A DNA stretch of 64,000 nucleotides from the NCBI GenBank assembly GCA_020638095.1, contig JACKJF010000004.1, forward strand, positions 744,001-808,000, written 5' to 3'. Each line of letters starts with the position of its first letter. Position 1 is the first letter of the stretch. Below, in pieces: positions 46,639 through 55,792 of the stretch. The position numbers and the translations under genes were made by a program. The notes under the pieces are model-generated. The model did no database searches. It was not told the origin of the DNA and saw nothing but the letters and a program-made list of their open reading frames with translations. Source of the DNA: Hyphomicrobiaceae bacterium (lineage in GTDB: Bacteria > Pseudomonadota > Alphaproteobacteria > Rhizobiales > Devosiaceae).

Positions 46639-47511
46639 TCAGCCGTTGAGGTTCACCGTATCGGAAATCCAGTTGCCCGCAACCTGTTCCGGCGCAAGTC
46701 CCTGCTGTTGCAGCAGGTCGAAGGCGCGCTTGTACCAGTCGCTCGACGGATAATTGAGCCCGAGCACCGCGGCTGCGGTCTTGGCCTCGTTGATCAGCCC
46801 GAGGATCAGGTAGCCTTCCGTCAGACGGAAGAGCGCTTCCTCGATATGGGTCGAGGTCTGGTAGTTTTCCACGACGTTGCGGAAGCGGTTGATCGCCGCC
46901 GTGGTCTGGCCATTGCCGAGATAATAGCGCCCGACAGACATTTCCTTGCCCGCCAACTGGTCATAGGCCAGCCGAATGCCTTCGCGCGCATCGTCAACAT
47001 ATTCGGACTGCGGATAGGTGCCGATCAGAAGGGTGAACGTGTCGATCGTGTCCTGCGCCAGCTGCTGGTCGCGGGTAATGTCCTTGATCTGGGCATAAAG
47101 CGAGGAACCCTTGAGATAAAGGATATAGGGCACCTGCGGCGACGAGGGGTATATGGCCAGATACCGGTCGGCGGCCAGCACGGCGTCTTCATACTTGCCG
47201 GTACGGAAATTGATGTAGACCGTCATCAGCTTCGCCTTTTCGGCATATTCCGAATAGGGATGCTGGCGCTCCAGTTTTTCAAGGTCCGAAATGGCCGTGT
47301 TGAAATACTGCTTGTCGGCATTGTCGAGCGCCGACTGATAGAGCGTTTCGGGCGGAATGATTTCTTCTTCTTCGATCTTTTTGGGGCCGAACAGGTTGAA
47401 ACCGCTGCACGCGGCCAGAACCGCAACCAGGGCAAGCGCCATGGAAACGCGCGCCGTCTGGCGGGCCCAAAGCTTGAACTCATTCCGCTTCACGAAGAAC
47501 TTCCCCAACAT
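46639..47511 (-). CDS. bamD: BamD, lipoprotein of the outer-membrane assembly complex
   Basis: BamD is the essential lipoprotein partner of BamA in inserting beta-barrel proteins. The 290-residue protein has a lipoprotein signal with the lipobox LAAC and lipidated C35. TPR-like repeats follow (ALDNADKQYFNTAISDLEKLERQHPYSEYAEKAKL, then SSPQVPYILYLKGSSLY, YPQSEYVDDAREGIRLAYDQLAG). It starts at ATG 47511. Its position between lpxC and recN is conserved in alphaproteobacteria. Confidence 0.95.
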   Translation of the reverse strand: MLGKFFVKRNEFKLWARQTARVSMALALVAVLAACSGFNLFGPKKIEEEEIIPPETLYQSALDNADKQYFNTAISDLEKLERQHPYSEYAEKAKLMTVYINFRTGKYEDAVLAADRYLAIYPSSPQVPYILYLKGSSLYAQIKDITRDQQLAQDTIDTFTLLIGTYPQSEYVDDAREGIRLAYDQLAGKEMSVGRYYLGNGQTTAAINRFRNVVENYQTSTHIEEALFRLTEGYLILGLINEAKTAAAVLGLNYPSSDWYKRAFDLLQQQGLAPEQVAGNWISDTVNLNG

Positions 47512-47678
47512 CGGCCGACCGACCGGCCGCTTTCACTCACGAACGCCCTGACCGTCCGCGTTCAGGACGCGATCCGGTCGCAATACCAACAGGTTGAGCA
47601 TCACGCTCTGATATCAACCCCTACCATTCCGGCCTTAGGCTGCAAATAGTCCAAAACTGTGACGGAGAAAAGTGAAGG

Positions 47679-48635
47679 TCAGCCCACCGACCGGAGATAC
47701 GGACGAACTTCGAGCCCTTCCGGCAATTCGTCGAGCGAATCGAAGGCCAGCGGCAAACGGTCGGCGGCGACCAGTTCGTAATTGTCTTCGCTGGCCAGAA
47801 GCGATTTCAGCACCAGTGCGTTGAGTGCGTGACCGCCCTTGTAGGACCGGAACCGCCCGTAAATCGGGTATCCGCCCAGTGCGAGATCCCCAACCGCGTC
47901 GAGAAGCTTGTGGCGCACGAATTCGTCCGGATAGCGCAGCGGCGCCTGATTGAGGATCCGGTCGTCCTCGACGAGAATGGAGTTCTCAAGTGAGGAACCG
48001 AGCGCGTAACCCGCCTGCTGCAACGCCTTGCGGTCTTTCGCAAAACCGAACGTGCGGGCATGGCTGACATCCTCGGAAAACCGGCGCGGTGTCCAGTCGA
48101 GAATCATGCGCTGCCGGCCAATCACCGTGTTGCCAAAATCGATTTCGAGATCGAGTTCGCGCCCGTTATAGGGTTCGAGCACGGCAAACGCGTCGTTGTT
48201 GCGCACCATGATCTGCCGATTGACTTTGAGGTACTTGCGGGTTGCCACCTGCACGTCAATACCAACCGCCAGAATGGCGTCGACATAGGGTTTCGAGCTG
48301 CCATCGAGAATGGGACACTCTTCTGCGTCCACACTGATCAGGGCATTGTCGATACCAAGGCCCGAGAGGGCCGCCAGAGCGTGCTCGACCGTCGCAACGC
48401 TTGCCGACTGTCCGAGATCGAGCGTGGTGCAAAGCGTGGTTCGGGTGATGCGCGAGAAGTGAATGGGGACCGGACCGACGATGCGTCCGTCGTCAAACTG
48501 CCGGACGATCTGATAGCCCGAATCCGCCGGGGCCGGGTCTATTCTGAGATTTACGGGGACCGCGCTGTGTACTCCAATACCCGAAAAAGCAATTGTTCCG
48601 CCCAAAGTGCACTGCCGCGCGGAAAGCCGTTTCAT
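47679..48635 (-). CDS. lpxC: UDP-3-O-acyl-N-acetylglucosamine deacetylase
   Basis: LpxC carries out the first committed, zinc-dependent step of lipid A synthesis. The 318-residue protein has H85 in ATVEHALAALSGLGIDN, the following ECPILDGSSKPYVDAI, the zinc ligands in RHKLLDAVGDLAL (His and Asp), and the catalytic His in KGGHALN. ATG 48635 is preferred over a site seven codons upstream because it fits the family start. It follows the ftsZ terminator, so part of its transcription may start in the short gap after ftsZ. Confidence 0.96.
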   Translation of the reverse strand: MKRLSARQCTLGGTIAFSGIGVHSAVPVNLRIDPAPADSGYQIVRQFDDGRIVGPVPIHFSRITRTTLCTTLDLGQSASVATVEHALAALSGLGIDNALISVDAEECPILDGSSKPYVDAILAVGIDVQVATRKYLKVNRQIMVRNNDAFAVLEPYNGRELDLEIDFGNTVIGRQRMILDWTPRRFSEDVSHARTFGFAKDRKALQQAGYALGSSLENSILVEDDRILNQAPLRYPDEFVRHKLLDAVGDLALGGYPIYGRFRSYKGGHALNALVLKSLLASEDNYELVAADRLPLAFDSLDELPEGLEVRPYLRSVG

Positions 48636-48676
48636 GACGCCACCCCGAAACTCCAAAGGAAGAATCTGTTAAACAT

Positions 48677-48709
48677 AAAAACGCCCGGCGCGGAACCCCG
48701 CCCCGGGCG
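48677..48709 (-). terminator. Rho-independent terminator of ftsZ
   Basis: CGCCCGG (48682-48688) pairs with CCGGGCG (48703-48709), and on the minus strand the stem is followed by TTTTTATG. It lies 24 bases after the ftsZ stop, between ftsZ and lpxC. Confidence 0.8.
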
Positions 48710-48733
48710 ATTTCATTGACGTAAGGGGAAACC

Positions 48734-50359
48734 TTACCCGTGTTTTTTCAAAAAGCTCGGGATTTCAAGCTGTTCCATCTGTTGCCGATCCGCCACTTTT
48801 GGCCGGCCTTGCGCGTCATACTGCCCTTCGGCACCCTGCGGCACGACTCGCTTTCGAACTGGCTGCTCGATTGCTTCACGGGCCGCGAGGTCGTCGCCAC
48901 CCGAAAGCGCGCGGGCCTTGGCCTCGACTTCCTGCTTCAGGCTGAGCCCAACATTTGAGGCGAGGCGCTTGAGCAGCGCATGTGGCGTGTTGATTGCGGG
49001 CTTTTTGGGCTCTTGGATCTGGCGGCGGGCATGCTGGGGCAGTTCCTCGGCCACCGGCATGCGGACCTGCGGTTTGGGGCGCTGCGCGGCTTGGGGCACA
49101 TACGAGCTCGGAACGGGATTGTCCCTGACCGCTGGCGCGTCATCGTAGGCGGCCGGCGCATATTCTGGAACATATGGCTCGACTTCGACATCGTCAGCAC
49201 GCACGTCTGAAACCTGGCGCGCGCGTTCGGTGACGGCGAAGGCCATGTCGGCCTCCAACTCATCGGCCGCGGCCTGCGCGGTGACCTGTTGCGGTTGTGG
49301 TGCGGCGGGTGCGGCCTGCTGCTGGGTACGATTGACCGTGATCGGCTTGCGGTTCGAGTTGGGTTCGACCGGGTCCATCGCCTGGACCATTGTCGCCTCG
49401 GTGCCGGTTGCCACGACCGAAACCCTCAGATGATCGCCAAGTGTTTCGTCGAACGTGGCACCAACAATGATATTCGCCTCGCTGCCCACCTGTTCGCGAA
49501 TGAAGCTGGCAGCCTCGTCGAGTTCGTAAAGCGTCAGGCTGTCCTGGCTGCCGGTCACGGAGATCAACAGGCCGCGCGCACCCTGCACCGACACATCGTC
49601 CTGCAGCGGGTTGGAAATCGCGGCTTCCGCGGCAGCGGCTGCACGACCCTCGCCTTCCGCCTCGCCGGTTCCCATCATGGCCTTGCCCATGCCGCGCATC
49701 ACGGCGCGCACGTCGGCGAAATCGAGATTGATCAGGCCTTCCTTGACCATGAGGTCGGTGATGCAGGCGACGCCCGAATAAAGGACCTGATCAGCCATCT
49801 TGAACGCGTCGGCAAATGTCGTCTTTTCGTTGGCGACGCGGAAAAGGTTCTGGTTCGGAATAACAATGAGCGTGTCGACATGCCGGTGCATCTCGCCGAT
49901 CCCGTCTTCGGCCAGCGACATGCGGCGGTTGCCTTCGAACTGGAAGGGTTTGGTCACGACCCCGACGGTCAGGATGCCCTGCTCGCGCGCCAAACGCGCC
50001 ACGACCGGTGCTGCGCCGGTGCCGGTTCCGCCGCCCATGCCAGCCGTGATGAAAACCATGTGTGCGCCGGACAAATGGTCGTTGATCTCGTCAACGCTCT
50101 CCTCGGCGGCCGCCTTGCCCACTTCCGGATGCGAGCCCGCACCCAGCCCTTCGGTCACCCCGACCCCAAGCTGCACGATGCGCCCCGCCTTGGAGAGGGC
50201 CAGCGCCTGTGCGTCGGTGTTGGCGACGACGAAATCCACACCCTGGAGCCCGGAATTGATCATGTTATTGACCGCATTTCCGCCGGCTCCGCCCACGCCG
50301 AATACCGTGATGCGGGGCTTGAGTTCCTGAATTTCGGGAATGGTTAAGTTGATGCTCAT
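48734..50359 (-). CDS. ftsZ: Cell division protein FtsZ
   Basis: FtsZ is the tubulin-like GTPase that forms the Z ring. The 541-residue protein has the GTPase core with [12 protein letters not shown] at 22-33, the GGGTGTG tubulin signature at 109-115, and the T7-loop region [19 protein letters not shown] long Pro/Gln/Ala-rich linker (about 320-525) is typical of alphaproteobacteria. The C-terminal peptide [11 protein letters not shown] binds FtsA and other partners. ATG 50359 fits the family N-terminus. It is preceded by an EamA transporter gene instead of ftsA. Confidence 0.97.
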   Translation of the reverse strand: MSINLTIPEIQELKPRITVFGVGGAGGNAVNNMINSGLQGVDFVVANTDAQALALSKAGRIVQLGVGVTEGLGAGSHPEVGKAAAEESVDEINDHLSGAHMVFITAGMGGGTGTGAAPVVARLAREQGILTVGVVTKPFQFEGNRRMSLAEDGIGEMHRHVDTLIVIPNQNLFRVANEKTTFADAFKMADQVLYSGVACITDLMVKEGLINLDFADVRAVMRGMGKAMMGTGEAEGEGRAAAAAEAAISNPLQDDVSVQGARGLLISVTGSQDSLTLYELDEAASFIREQVGSEANIIVGATFDETLGDHLRVSVVATGTEATMVQAMDPVEPNSNRKPITVNRTQQQAAPAAPQPQQVTAQAAADELEADMAFAVTERARQVSDVRADDVEVEPYVPEYAPAAYDDAPAVRDNPVPSSYVPQAAQRPKPQVRMPVAEELPQHARRQIQEPKKPAINTPHALLKRLASNVGLSLKQEVEAKARALSGGDDLAAREAIEQPVRKRVVPQGAEGQYDAQGRPKVADRQQMEQLEIPSFLKKHG

Positions 50360-50509
50360 TACGGGCCTCATGGGTGCGAGTTGGCGCAATTTACCCGCCA
50401 AATCGTTAATCGAGACCTAACAAATTGAGGCATCGCCTTAGCGTTTGTGCAATTTGCAAATGATCTGAGACGCTTGCTCACGCTTCCTTAATCATAATCT
50501 TCGCTGGGG

Positions 50510-51367
50510 TCAGGCAGTCACCAGAACGATCATTCCAGCCAGAATGAAACCCGACCATCCGAGCCGCCGCCCGAGATCGCCTTCGCCGAGCAGCACGCTT
50601 CCGGCAATCACCGACAGGAGAACGCTGACTTCACGCAACGGCGCAACAAACGTCACCGGGGTGAACGTCAGTGCCGTCAGCACCAGAATATAGGCAAGCG
50701 GCATGAATATGGCGACGACCAGCATGTCCCGCTTGTGCCCGGCCCAGAAGGTGCGAACCACCTGGCGCCGCCGGTAGGCAATGGGCGAAAGAGCAAGGAC
50801 CCGCATCACCGAAGTGGCATAGTCGAATATCAGCGGCGGCACGAGCAAGGTTGCGACCGTGTAGGCATCCCACACCGTGTAGAGGCCGATAATGCCCCCT
50901 ACCGCGAGCCCGAACCCGAGCGAGGCGCCAGGATGGGTCGCGTTCTTCGCATTGCGGCCGGTCAGAAAGAAGATGCCGCCGACGATCATCAACGCCCCGA
51001 CAGCCTTCTGAAGCCCGAAACTCTCGCCGAGAACGGCGACGGCGAGCAGCGCCGCCACCAGGGGTCCCGTGGCGCGGGCGGTTGGATAGACTAGCGACAG
51101 GTCACCCCGCCGGTACCCGGCCTGCAGAAACGTGAAATAGGCCAGATGAAGCAGCGTGCTCCCGAGCATGAACAGCCATTGCGTCGGGCCGAGGTCAGGC
51201 TTCACCCAGACGAAAATGAACAGGACCGGAAAGAAGTAGATCCCCACCGACATGACCGAGATCAGCCAGATCAGCTCCGGACCGCCATTGAGGCGCTTGA
51301 TGAGAAAGTTCCACGTCGCATGGCAAAACGCGGCAATCAGAACGAGGGCTAGACCGAGTGCGGACAC
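50510..51367 (-). CDS. EamA-family (DMT superfamily) transporter
   Basis: The 285-residue protein has ten membrane helices in two five-helix EamA repeats, with ATWNFLIKRLNGG in the first repeat and LREVSVLLSVIAGSVLLGEGD in the second. DMT-superfamily members export small metabolites; the substrate here is unknown. The start is GTG 51367 with GGAGG upstream. It sits between ftsA and ftsZ with gaps of about 200 and 150 bp, so it probably has its own promoter. Confidence 0.88.
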   Translation of the reverse strand: MSALGLALVLIAAFCHATWNFLIKRLNGGPELIWLISVMSVGIYFFPVLFIFVWVKPDLGPTQWLFMLGSTLLHLAYFTFLQAGYRRGDLSLVYPTARATGPLVAALLAVAVLGESFGLQKAVGALMIVGGIFFLTGRNAKNATHPGASLGFGLAVGGIIGLYTVWDAYTVATLLVPPLIFDYATSVMRVLALSPIAYRRRQVVRTFWAGHKRDMLVVAIFMPLAYILVLTALTFTPVTFVAPLREVSVLLSVIAGSVLLGEGDLGRRLGWSGFILAGMIVLVTA

Positions 51368-51565
51368 GAGTTCCTCCGGGAGTTGATATCAGGCGCGACC
51401 AATCACGCCCGCTCCACTCCCTCTGGTCTTTTGTTCCTCGGGTGTCTGCCACATGGCTCGTAACGGCGCTCGGACCTGCTTGCCGGCATCGGCAACGGAA
51501 CCCTAGCCGCACATGGATAGGCGGCCAGACAATAAGTCCTGGCCTAATCTGCGTAAAGTGCCCGT

Positions 51566-52882
51566 CTAAGCGAAGCTCGACCTCAGCCAGTGCACCACCC
51601 GGCGGACATAGCCGTCGGTCCCGGTCATGCGGCTCACGCCACGCGGCTCGGTGAATTCACGGTGGCAGATCTGCGGATAAACCAGCATTCCCACCGTCGT
51701 CGAGAAGGCCGGGCCCTTGGCCGTCTGCGGCAGACCGGCAATGCCGACGGGCCGCCCCGCCCTGACATTGCGCGCCAGCACCCGCCGTGCCAGTTCCGGA
51801 AGTCCGGTCAGGTCGCTGGCACCTCCGGTCAGAATGAACCGCCGGCCGCACACATCCATCATACCCATCGCATGCATGCGGTCACGCACCGCCGTCAGGA
51901 TTTCCTCGATGCGCGGACGGATGATCCGCGTCAGCTTCTCGCGGGTGATTTGCAGCGGCACGTCTTCGCTGCCTGCCCCGACCTGCGAGACCTGAATGAG
52001 ATCGAGTTCGTCTGACTGTCCCGGCAGAACGCTGCCATAAACGGTCTTGATCCGTTCCGCGTCTTCGATGCTGACCGACAGCTGCCGGGCAATGTCGAGG
52101 GTCAGGTGATGCCCCCCGATAGCAATCGCGTCGGCGAAGACCATGTGGCCCTGATTGAAAACCGCGACAGACGTCGTCGCCCCGCCGAAATCGACGACGC
52201 CAACGCCGAGCTGGCTTTCATCGTCGACGAGGGTGGCGAGCCCGCTCGCATAGGGAGTGGCGACCAGCGCTTCGACCTGCAAATGGCAGCGATTGAGCAC
52301 CAGTTCGATATTGCGCATCGACAGCGTTTCAGCCGAAATCACCGCCACATCGAGGCCAAGCTGGTCGCCAACCAGACCGAGCGGATCGGCGATACCCTTC
52401 TGTCCGTCAAGCGCATAGGAAATCGGCAGCGCGTGGATGATCGAGCGCTCCGGACGCACGGAACGTTCGTTGACCGCGTCGAGAACGCGATAGATGTCGC
52501 CGCGTTCGACCTCGGTCCCCGAAAGCGAAACGGACGCGGAAAAGGTCTCCGACGACAGCCGGCCTGATGTGACGTTGACGATCACGGATTCAACGGTCAC
52601 GCCCGCCTTGCGTTCCGCCATGCCCACCACGTTGCGCACGGCCTGTTCGGCCCGCGCCAGATCGGAAATGACCCCGCATTTGACCCCGTCGGACTTGCCG
52701 TGCCCGAAGCCGATGACCTCGGCCACATGGGTTCGTTCCTTGAGCGCCTTGCGGTCCGGGCTCGGCACCAGACGGGCGATGACGCACGCCATCTTGGTTG
52801 AGCCGATATCGAGCACCGTCACAAGGGTCGATTTTCCCGGCTGTACCGGTTTCAGTCGCGCGGTCATGGTATGACTCATCAT
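51566..52882 (-). CDS. ftsA: Cell division protein FtsA
   Basis: FtsA is the actin-like protein that ties FtsZ to the membrane. The 438-residue protein has the phosphate-1 motif VTVLDIGSTKMACVIARL, the 1C domain, GVVDFGGATTSVAVF as phosphate-2, FILTGGASDLTGLPELA as the adenosine motif, and the C-terminal amphipathic helix VHWLRSSF. The start could be ATG 52882, 52879 or 52867. It follows ftsQ closely. Confidence 0.95.
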   Translation of the reverse strand: MMSHTMTARLKPVQPGKSTLVTVLDIGSTKMACVIARLVPSPDRKALKERTHVAEVIGFGHGKSDGVKCGVISDLARAEQAVRNVVGMAERKAGVTVESVIVNVTSGRLSSETFSASVSLSGTEVERGDIYRVLDAVNERSVRPERSIIHALPISYALDGQKGIADPLGLVGDQLGLDVAVISAETLSMRNIELVLNRCHLQVEALVATPYASGLATLVDDESQLGVGVVDFGGATTSVAVFNQGHMVFADAIAIGGHHLTLDIARQLSVSIEDAERIKTVYGSVLPGQSDELDLIQVSQVGAGSEDVPLQITREKLTRIIRPRIEEILTAVRDRMHAMGMMDVCGRRFILTGGASDLTGLPELARRVLARNVRAGRPVGIAGLPQTAKGPAFSTTVGMLVYPQICHREFTEPRGVSRMTGTDGYVRRVVHWLRSSFA

Positions 52883-52900
52883 TTCGGAAAAACTCTCAAA

Positions 52901-53794
52901 CTAGTCGTCTTCGCGCTTTGTCGGGGTTATGGCGATGAGACCGGGAACACGAAGGTCGATCACATCGATGTCCCGGTCGAGGATTTGTGCCGAAGCCTGT
53001 TGTGCTTCGAGCAGGTTGAGGGCTTGCGCAAAACCGCGTTCGGGCATCTGAACCCGAAGTCCGGTCGAATAGATGAAGTCCCAGCGCCGGTCCGCAATCC
53101 GGCTGATGGCGGCGAGACCACTTTCGAGAACCGGATGCCGGCTGAGAACCGAAATGATCATCGCTGCGTCGTCTTCGGCGCCGTCTCCGATGACCAATGG
53201 CAGGGTCTCGTCGGCCGGATCGGCGACCGCCAGCTGACGGCCCTTCGCATCGATCAGAAACGTCACGCCATCGACGCGCCAGCGCGCGATCGGGGCGGCC
53301 TCTTCAATGGTGATGACCAGTTGCGACGGATAGACCTTGCGGATGGTCGCGTCCGTTACGGCCGGCAACTCGAGCAGCCGTTGCCGGGCCGCGTCGGCAT
53401 CGTACTGAAAGATCGTATCGTTCGGCGCGATCTCGAGTGCCTCGGCGATCTGTTTTTCCTGGGTCAGGGCCTGTCCGGTAATCGTGATTTCCGAAATGCC
53501 GACGCCCGCCGCCGCGAACCGGCCCGATAGCAAATGCCCGAGCGTTGTTCCGGCCTGTGCAATGCCGCCCCGTGCCTGAAAGAGCCCGGCAGCAAGAAGC
53601 GCGATGGCGATGCCTGCGAATGCGTAGATGAACCAGCGCCGATGCAGTACCCAGGCCCGGTTGACCGAGCGATGCGCGCGAACAAGAGGCCCCGCCCCTG
53701 CCGCACGAACCGGCATCCGCGTCTGCTGCGGCATGAGGGCAAGCGGATGCTTGGCGATTGCGATGGCCCGTGACTGAGCCTTCAGCGGTTGCAA
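52901..53794 (-). CDS. ftsQ: Cell division protein FtsQ
   Basis: FtsQ is a single-pass membrane scaffold of the divisome. The 297-residue protein has a cytoplasmic arm of about 52 residues, a membrane helix (about 54-72), a POTRA domain (ISEITITGQALTQEKQIAEALEI) and the FtsQ domain. The start is read as TTG at 53794 because GGAGG lies exactly seven bases upstream. This makes it overlap the ddl stop by 13 bases. An ATG 20 codons later (53734) is the alternative. Confidence 0.92.
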   Translation of the reverse strand: MQPLKAQSRAIAIAKHPLALMPQQTRMPVRAAGAGPLVRAHRSVNRAWVLHRRWFIYAFAGIAIALLAAGLFQARGGIAQAGTTLGHLLSGRFAAAGVGISEITITGQALTQEKQIAEALEIAPNDTIFQYDADAARQRLLELPAVTDATIRKVYPSQLVITIEEAAPIARWRVDGVTFLIDAKGRQLAVADPADETLPLVIGDGAEDDAAMIISVLSRHPVLESGLAAISRIADRRWDFIYSTGLRVQMPERGFAQALNLLEAQQASAQILDRDIDVIDLRVPGLIAITPTKREDD

Positions 53795-54702
53795 CTCGCG
53801 TCCTCCACGATCCAGCGCACAAGTTCTTCAAAACTGTGCCCGGCGTGCTGCGCGAGTTCAGGAACCAAGGATGTGCCGGTCATACCCGGCTGGGTGTTGA
53901 CCTCGAGGCAAACAAGTTCGCCCTCCGGCCCCACCTGATCGTTGTACCGAAAATCCGCGCGTGTCACGCCACGACACCCCAGCGCCTCATGCGCTTTGAG
54001 CGCCATTTTCTGTACCTTTTCGTAAATATTCGATGAAATCTCGGCTGGGAGAATGTGTCGCGACCCACCCGTCGCATATTTTGCCTCGTAATTGTAGAAA
54101 TGAAGGTCGGTAACGATCTCGATGACGCCGAGCGCCACGTCTCCCATGACCGCGCAAGTCAGCTCCCGGCCCGGAATATAGCGCTCGACCATCAGGTATT
54201 CGTCACCATTCCAGTCAGGCCTCAAAATCTCCTGAGGCGGGTGCGTGGTCTCGGACTTGACGATGAAGACGCCAAAACTCGATCCCTCCGCGACCGGCTT
54301 GACCACATAGGGCGGCTGCATCACGTGCGACCGGGCAATTTCAGTGCGATGAGCGATCTTGTGATCGGTCACCGGCACGCCGGCCGTCTTGAAGGCAATC
54401 TTGGCGTGATGCTTGTTCATCGCCAGCGCCGAGGCCAGAACGCCCGAATGCGTGTAGGGAATCGCCAGCGTCTCGAGAAGACCCTGGATCAGACCGTCTT
54501 CACCGCCCTTGCCGTGAAGGCCGTTGAGCGCCACGTCGGGCCGAACCTCGGAGAGCACTTGCGCGATGTCGCGGCCAACATCGACCTCGGTGACCTCATA
54601 GCCGGCTTCGCGCGCCCATTTGGCGTAGAAGGCGCCGGTATTGAGCGAAACCTCGCGCTCAACCGAGAGGCCGCCCATCAGCACGGCAACATGCTTGACC
54701 AT
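53782..54702 (-). CDS. ddl: D-alanine--D-alanine ligase
   Basis: Ddl makes the D-Ala-D-Ala dipeptide added by MurF. The 306-residue protein starts MVKHVAVLMGGLSVEREVSL and contains ALNGLHGKGGEDGLIQGLLE, the ATP-grasp motifs YVVKPVAEGSSFGVF and MVERYIPGRELTCAVM, and the final VCLEVNTQPGMTGTSLVPELA. Its ATG overlaps the TGA of a 37-codon frame (54702-54815) that separates it from murB. ddlB is the usual name in this cluster. Confidence 0.95.
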   Translation of the reverse strand: MVKHVAVLMGGLSVEREVSLNTGAFYAKWAREAGYEVTEVDVGRDIAQVLSEVRPDVALNGLHGKGGEDGLIQGLLETLAIPYTHSGVLASALAMNKHHAKIAFKTAGVPVTDHKIAHRTEIARSHVMQPPYVVKPVAEGSSFGVFIVKSETTHPPQEILRPDWNGDEYLMVERYIPGRELTCAVMGDVALGVIEIVTDLHFYNYEAKYATGGSRHILPAEISSNIYEKVQKMALKAHEALGCRGVTRADFRYNDQVGPEGELVCLEVNTQPGMTGTSLVPELAQHAGHSFEELVRWIVEDASCNR

Positions 54703-54815
54703 CAGACCGCTCCCGTTCCGCGAACCTCATCCTGAGCTTGTCGAAGGACGAGGTTCAAAGGTCCCGCCCCATGGCTCGACGGGCTTTCCATGAAGCTCCC
54801 AAGGCGCTTGACCAT
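54702..54815 (-). CDS. 37-codon bridging frame between murB and ddl
   Basis: ATG 54815 overlaps the murB TGA (TGATG), and the frame runs 37 codons to a TGA that itself overlaps the ddl ATG (TGATG). It begins MVKR, like Ddl (MVKH), and ends GTGAV, like MurB (FTGAV), because both junction copies are retained. The middle codes through the palindrome as LRQAQDE. It may matter only for coupling of translation; a functional peptide is unlikely but possible. Confidence 0.5.
   Translation of the reverse strand: MVKRLGSFMESPSSHGAGPLNLVLRQAQDEVRGTGAV
54722..54795. repeat. Composite palindrome, copy between murB and ddl
   Basis: The 29-bp palindrome at 54725-54753, extended by GAA/TTC to 54722-54756, is followed by CCATGGCTCGACGGGC... 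(54769-54795). The same two parts occur at 5067-5129 and, inverted, at 36886-36960. Confidence 0.85.
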
Positions 54816-55792
54816 CAGACCGCTCCCGTAAACACGTCGCCATCCAGAAACTCACGCACCTCCTGCCCGGGCACGAAGTGCCCCATGCGGCGGATTTCCC
54901 AGCGGAGCTCAATTTCCGAATGATCGCGCACCCGGTTGCGGACGGTCTCACCAACCAGTTCGATATCCCGCGCCGTGGCCCCGCCCGTGTTGATCAGGAA
55001 ATTGCAGTGCTGCTCGGAGACCTGGGCATTGCCGATCGTCAGGCCCCGGCAACCCGCCGCATCGATCAGCTTCCAGCTGGAATGACCTTCTGGGTTCTTG
55101 AAGGTCGACCCGCCGGTCCGCGCCTTGGTCGGCTGTGAGCTCTCGCGGGTTTCGGTGATTTCCTTCATCCGCGCCCGGATCGCTTCGGGATCGCCCGGCA
55201 CGCCCTGGTAGATCGCCGAGGTGAAGACCACCCCCCGCGGTCCGTTCGACTTGCGATACCGGTAGCCCATGTCCGCATTGCTGAGTTCGACGATCTCGCC
55301 CTGCCGCGTCACCCCACGCAGCGACACCATCCGGTCGCGCGTCTCGGTGCCGTAGCAGCCCGCATTCATGTAAAGCGCCCCGCCGATGCCTCCGGGAATG
55401 CCCCGGTAAAAGGTCAGCCCGTCAATCCCGGCATCCGCCGCCGCTGTCGCCGCCTTGACGTCCGGCAGCGCAGCTCCAACTTCGATGCGGTGGTCGTCGA
55501 GTGGTTTGGCGCCACCAAAGCCCTTTGCCGAAAGGCGGATAACGACCCCGTCGATTCCGCCGTCGCGGATCAGAAGGTTCGAACCGAGACCGATAACGGT
55601 GACCTTGATCTCCTCCGGCAGGTTGCGGAAGAAGAGCGCGAGGTCTTCTTCATCCGCCGGCATGTAAAGGAGCTGCGCCGGTCCGCCGACGCGGAAATTG
55701 GCCAGTTCAGAAAGCAGCTGGTTTGACATGAGCTTTCCGCGAACTTCGGAGACCCAGCCCCCAAGCGTCGGCAGCAGGTCGGGATAGGTCAT
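54815..55792 (-). CDS. murB: UDP-N-acetylenolpyruvoylglucosamine reductase
   Basis: MurB reduces UDP-GlcNAc-enolpyruvate to UDP-MurNAc with FAD and NADPH. The 325-residue protein has the FAD-binding part [22 protein letters not shown] and [14 protein letters not shown], then [21 protein letters not shown] and the catalytic region [18 protein letters not shown] with the serine-containing loop of type II MurB. ATG 55792 overlaps the murC stop by four bases (ATGA). Confidence 0.95.
   Translation of the reverse strand: MTYPDLLPTLGGWVSEVRGKLMSNQLLSELANFRVGGPAQLLYMPADEEDLALFFRNLPEEIKVTVIGLGSNLLIRDGGIDGVVIRLSAKGFGGAKPLDDHRIEVGAALPDVKAATAAADAGIDGLTFYRGIPGGIGGALYMNAGCYGTETRDRMVSLRGVTRQGEIVELSNADMGYRYRKSNGPRGVVFTSAIYQGVPGDPEAIRARMKEITETRESSQPTKARTGGSTFKNPEGHSSWKLIDAAGCRGLTIGNAQVSEQHCNFLINTGGATARDIELVGETVRNRVRDHSEIELRWEIRRMGHFVPGQEVREFLDGDVFTGAV

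Larger units (their letters stand above)
54693..54829. repeat. 24-bp direct repeats flanking an inserted palindrome at the murB-ddl junction
   Basis: The segments 54693-54716 and 54806-54829 are identical 24-base copies, 113 bp apart, each containing GACCATCAGACCGCTCCC. Each copy carries the last codons of murB, its TGA, and the first codons of ddl. Between them lie 89 bp with the composite palindrome (54722-54795). Confidence 0.9.

Noticed and set aside
50400..50509. CtrA or DnaA sites upstream of ftsZ
   Set aside because: The region is AT-rich and contains TTAA words, but no pair with the correct spacing could be found by eye.
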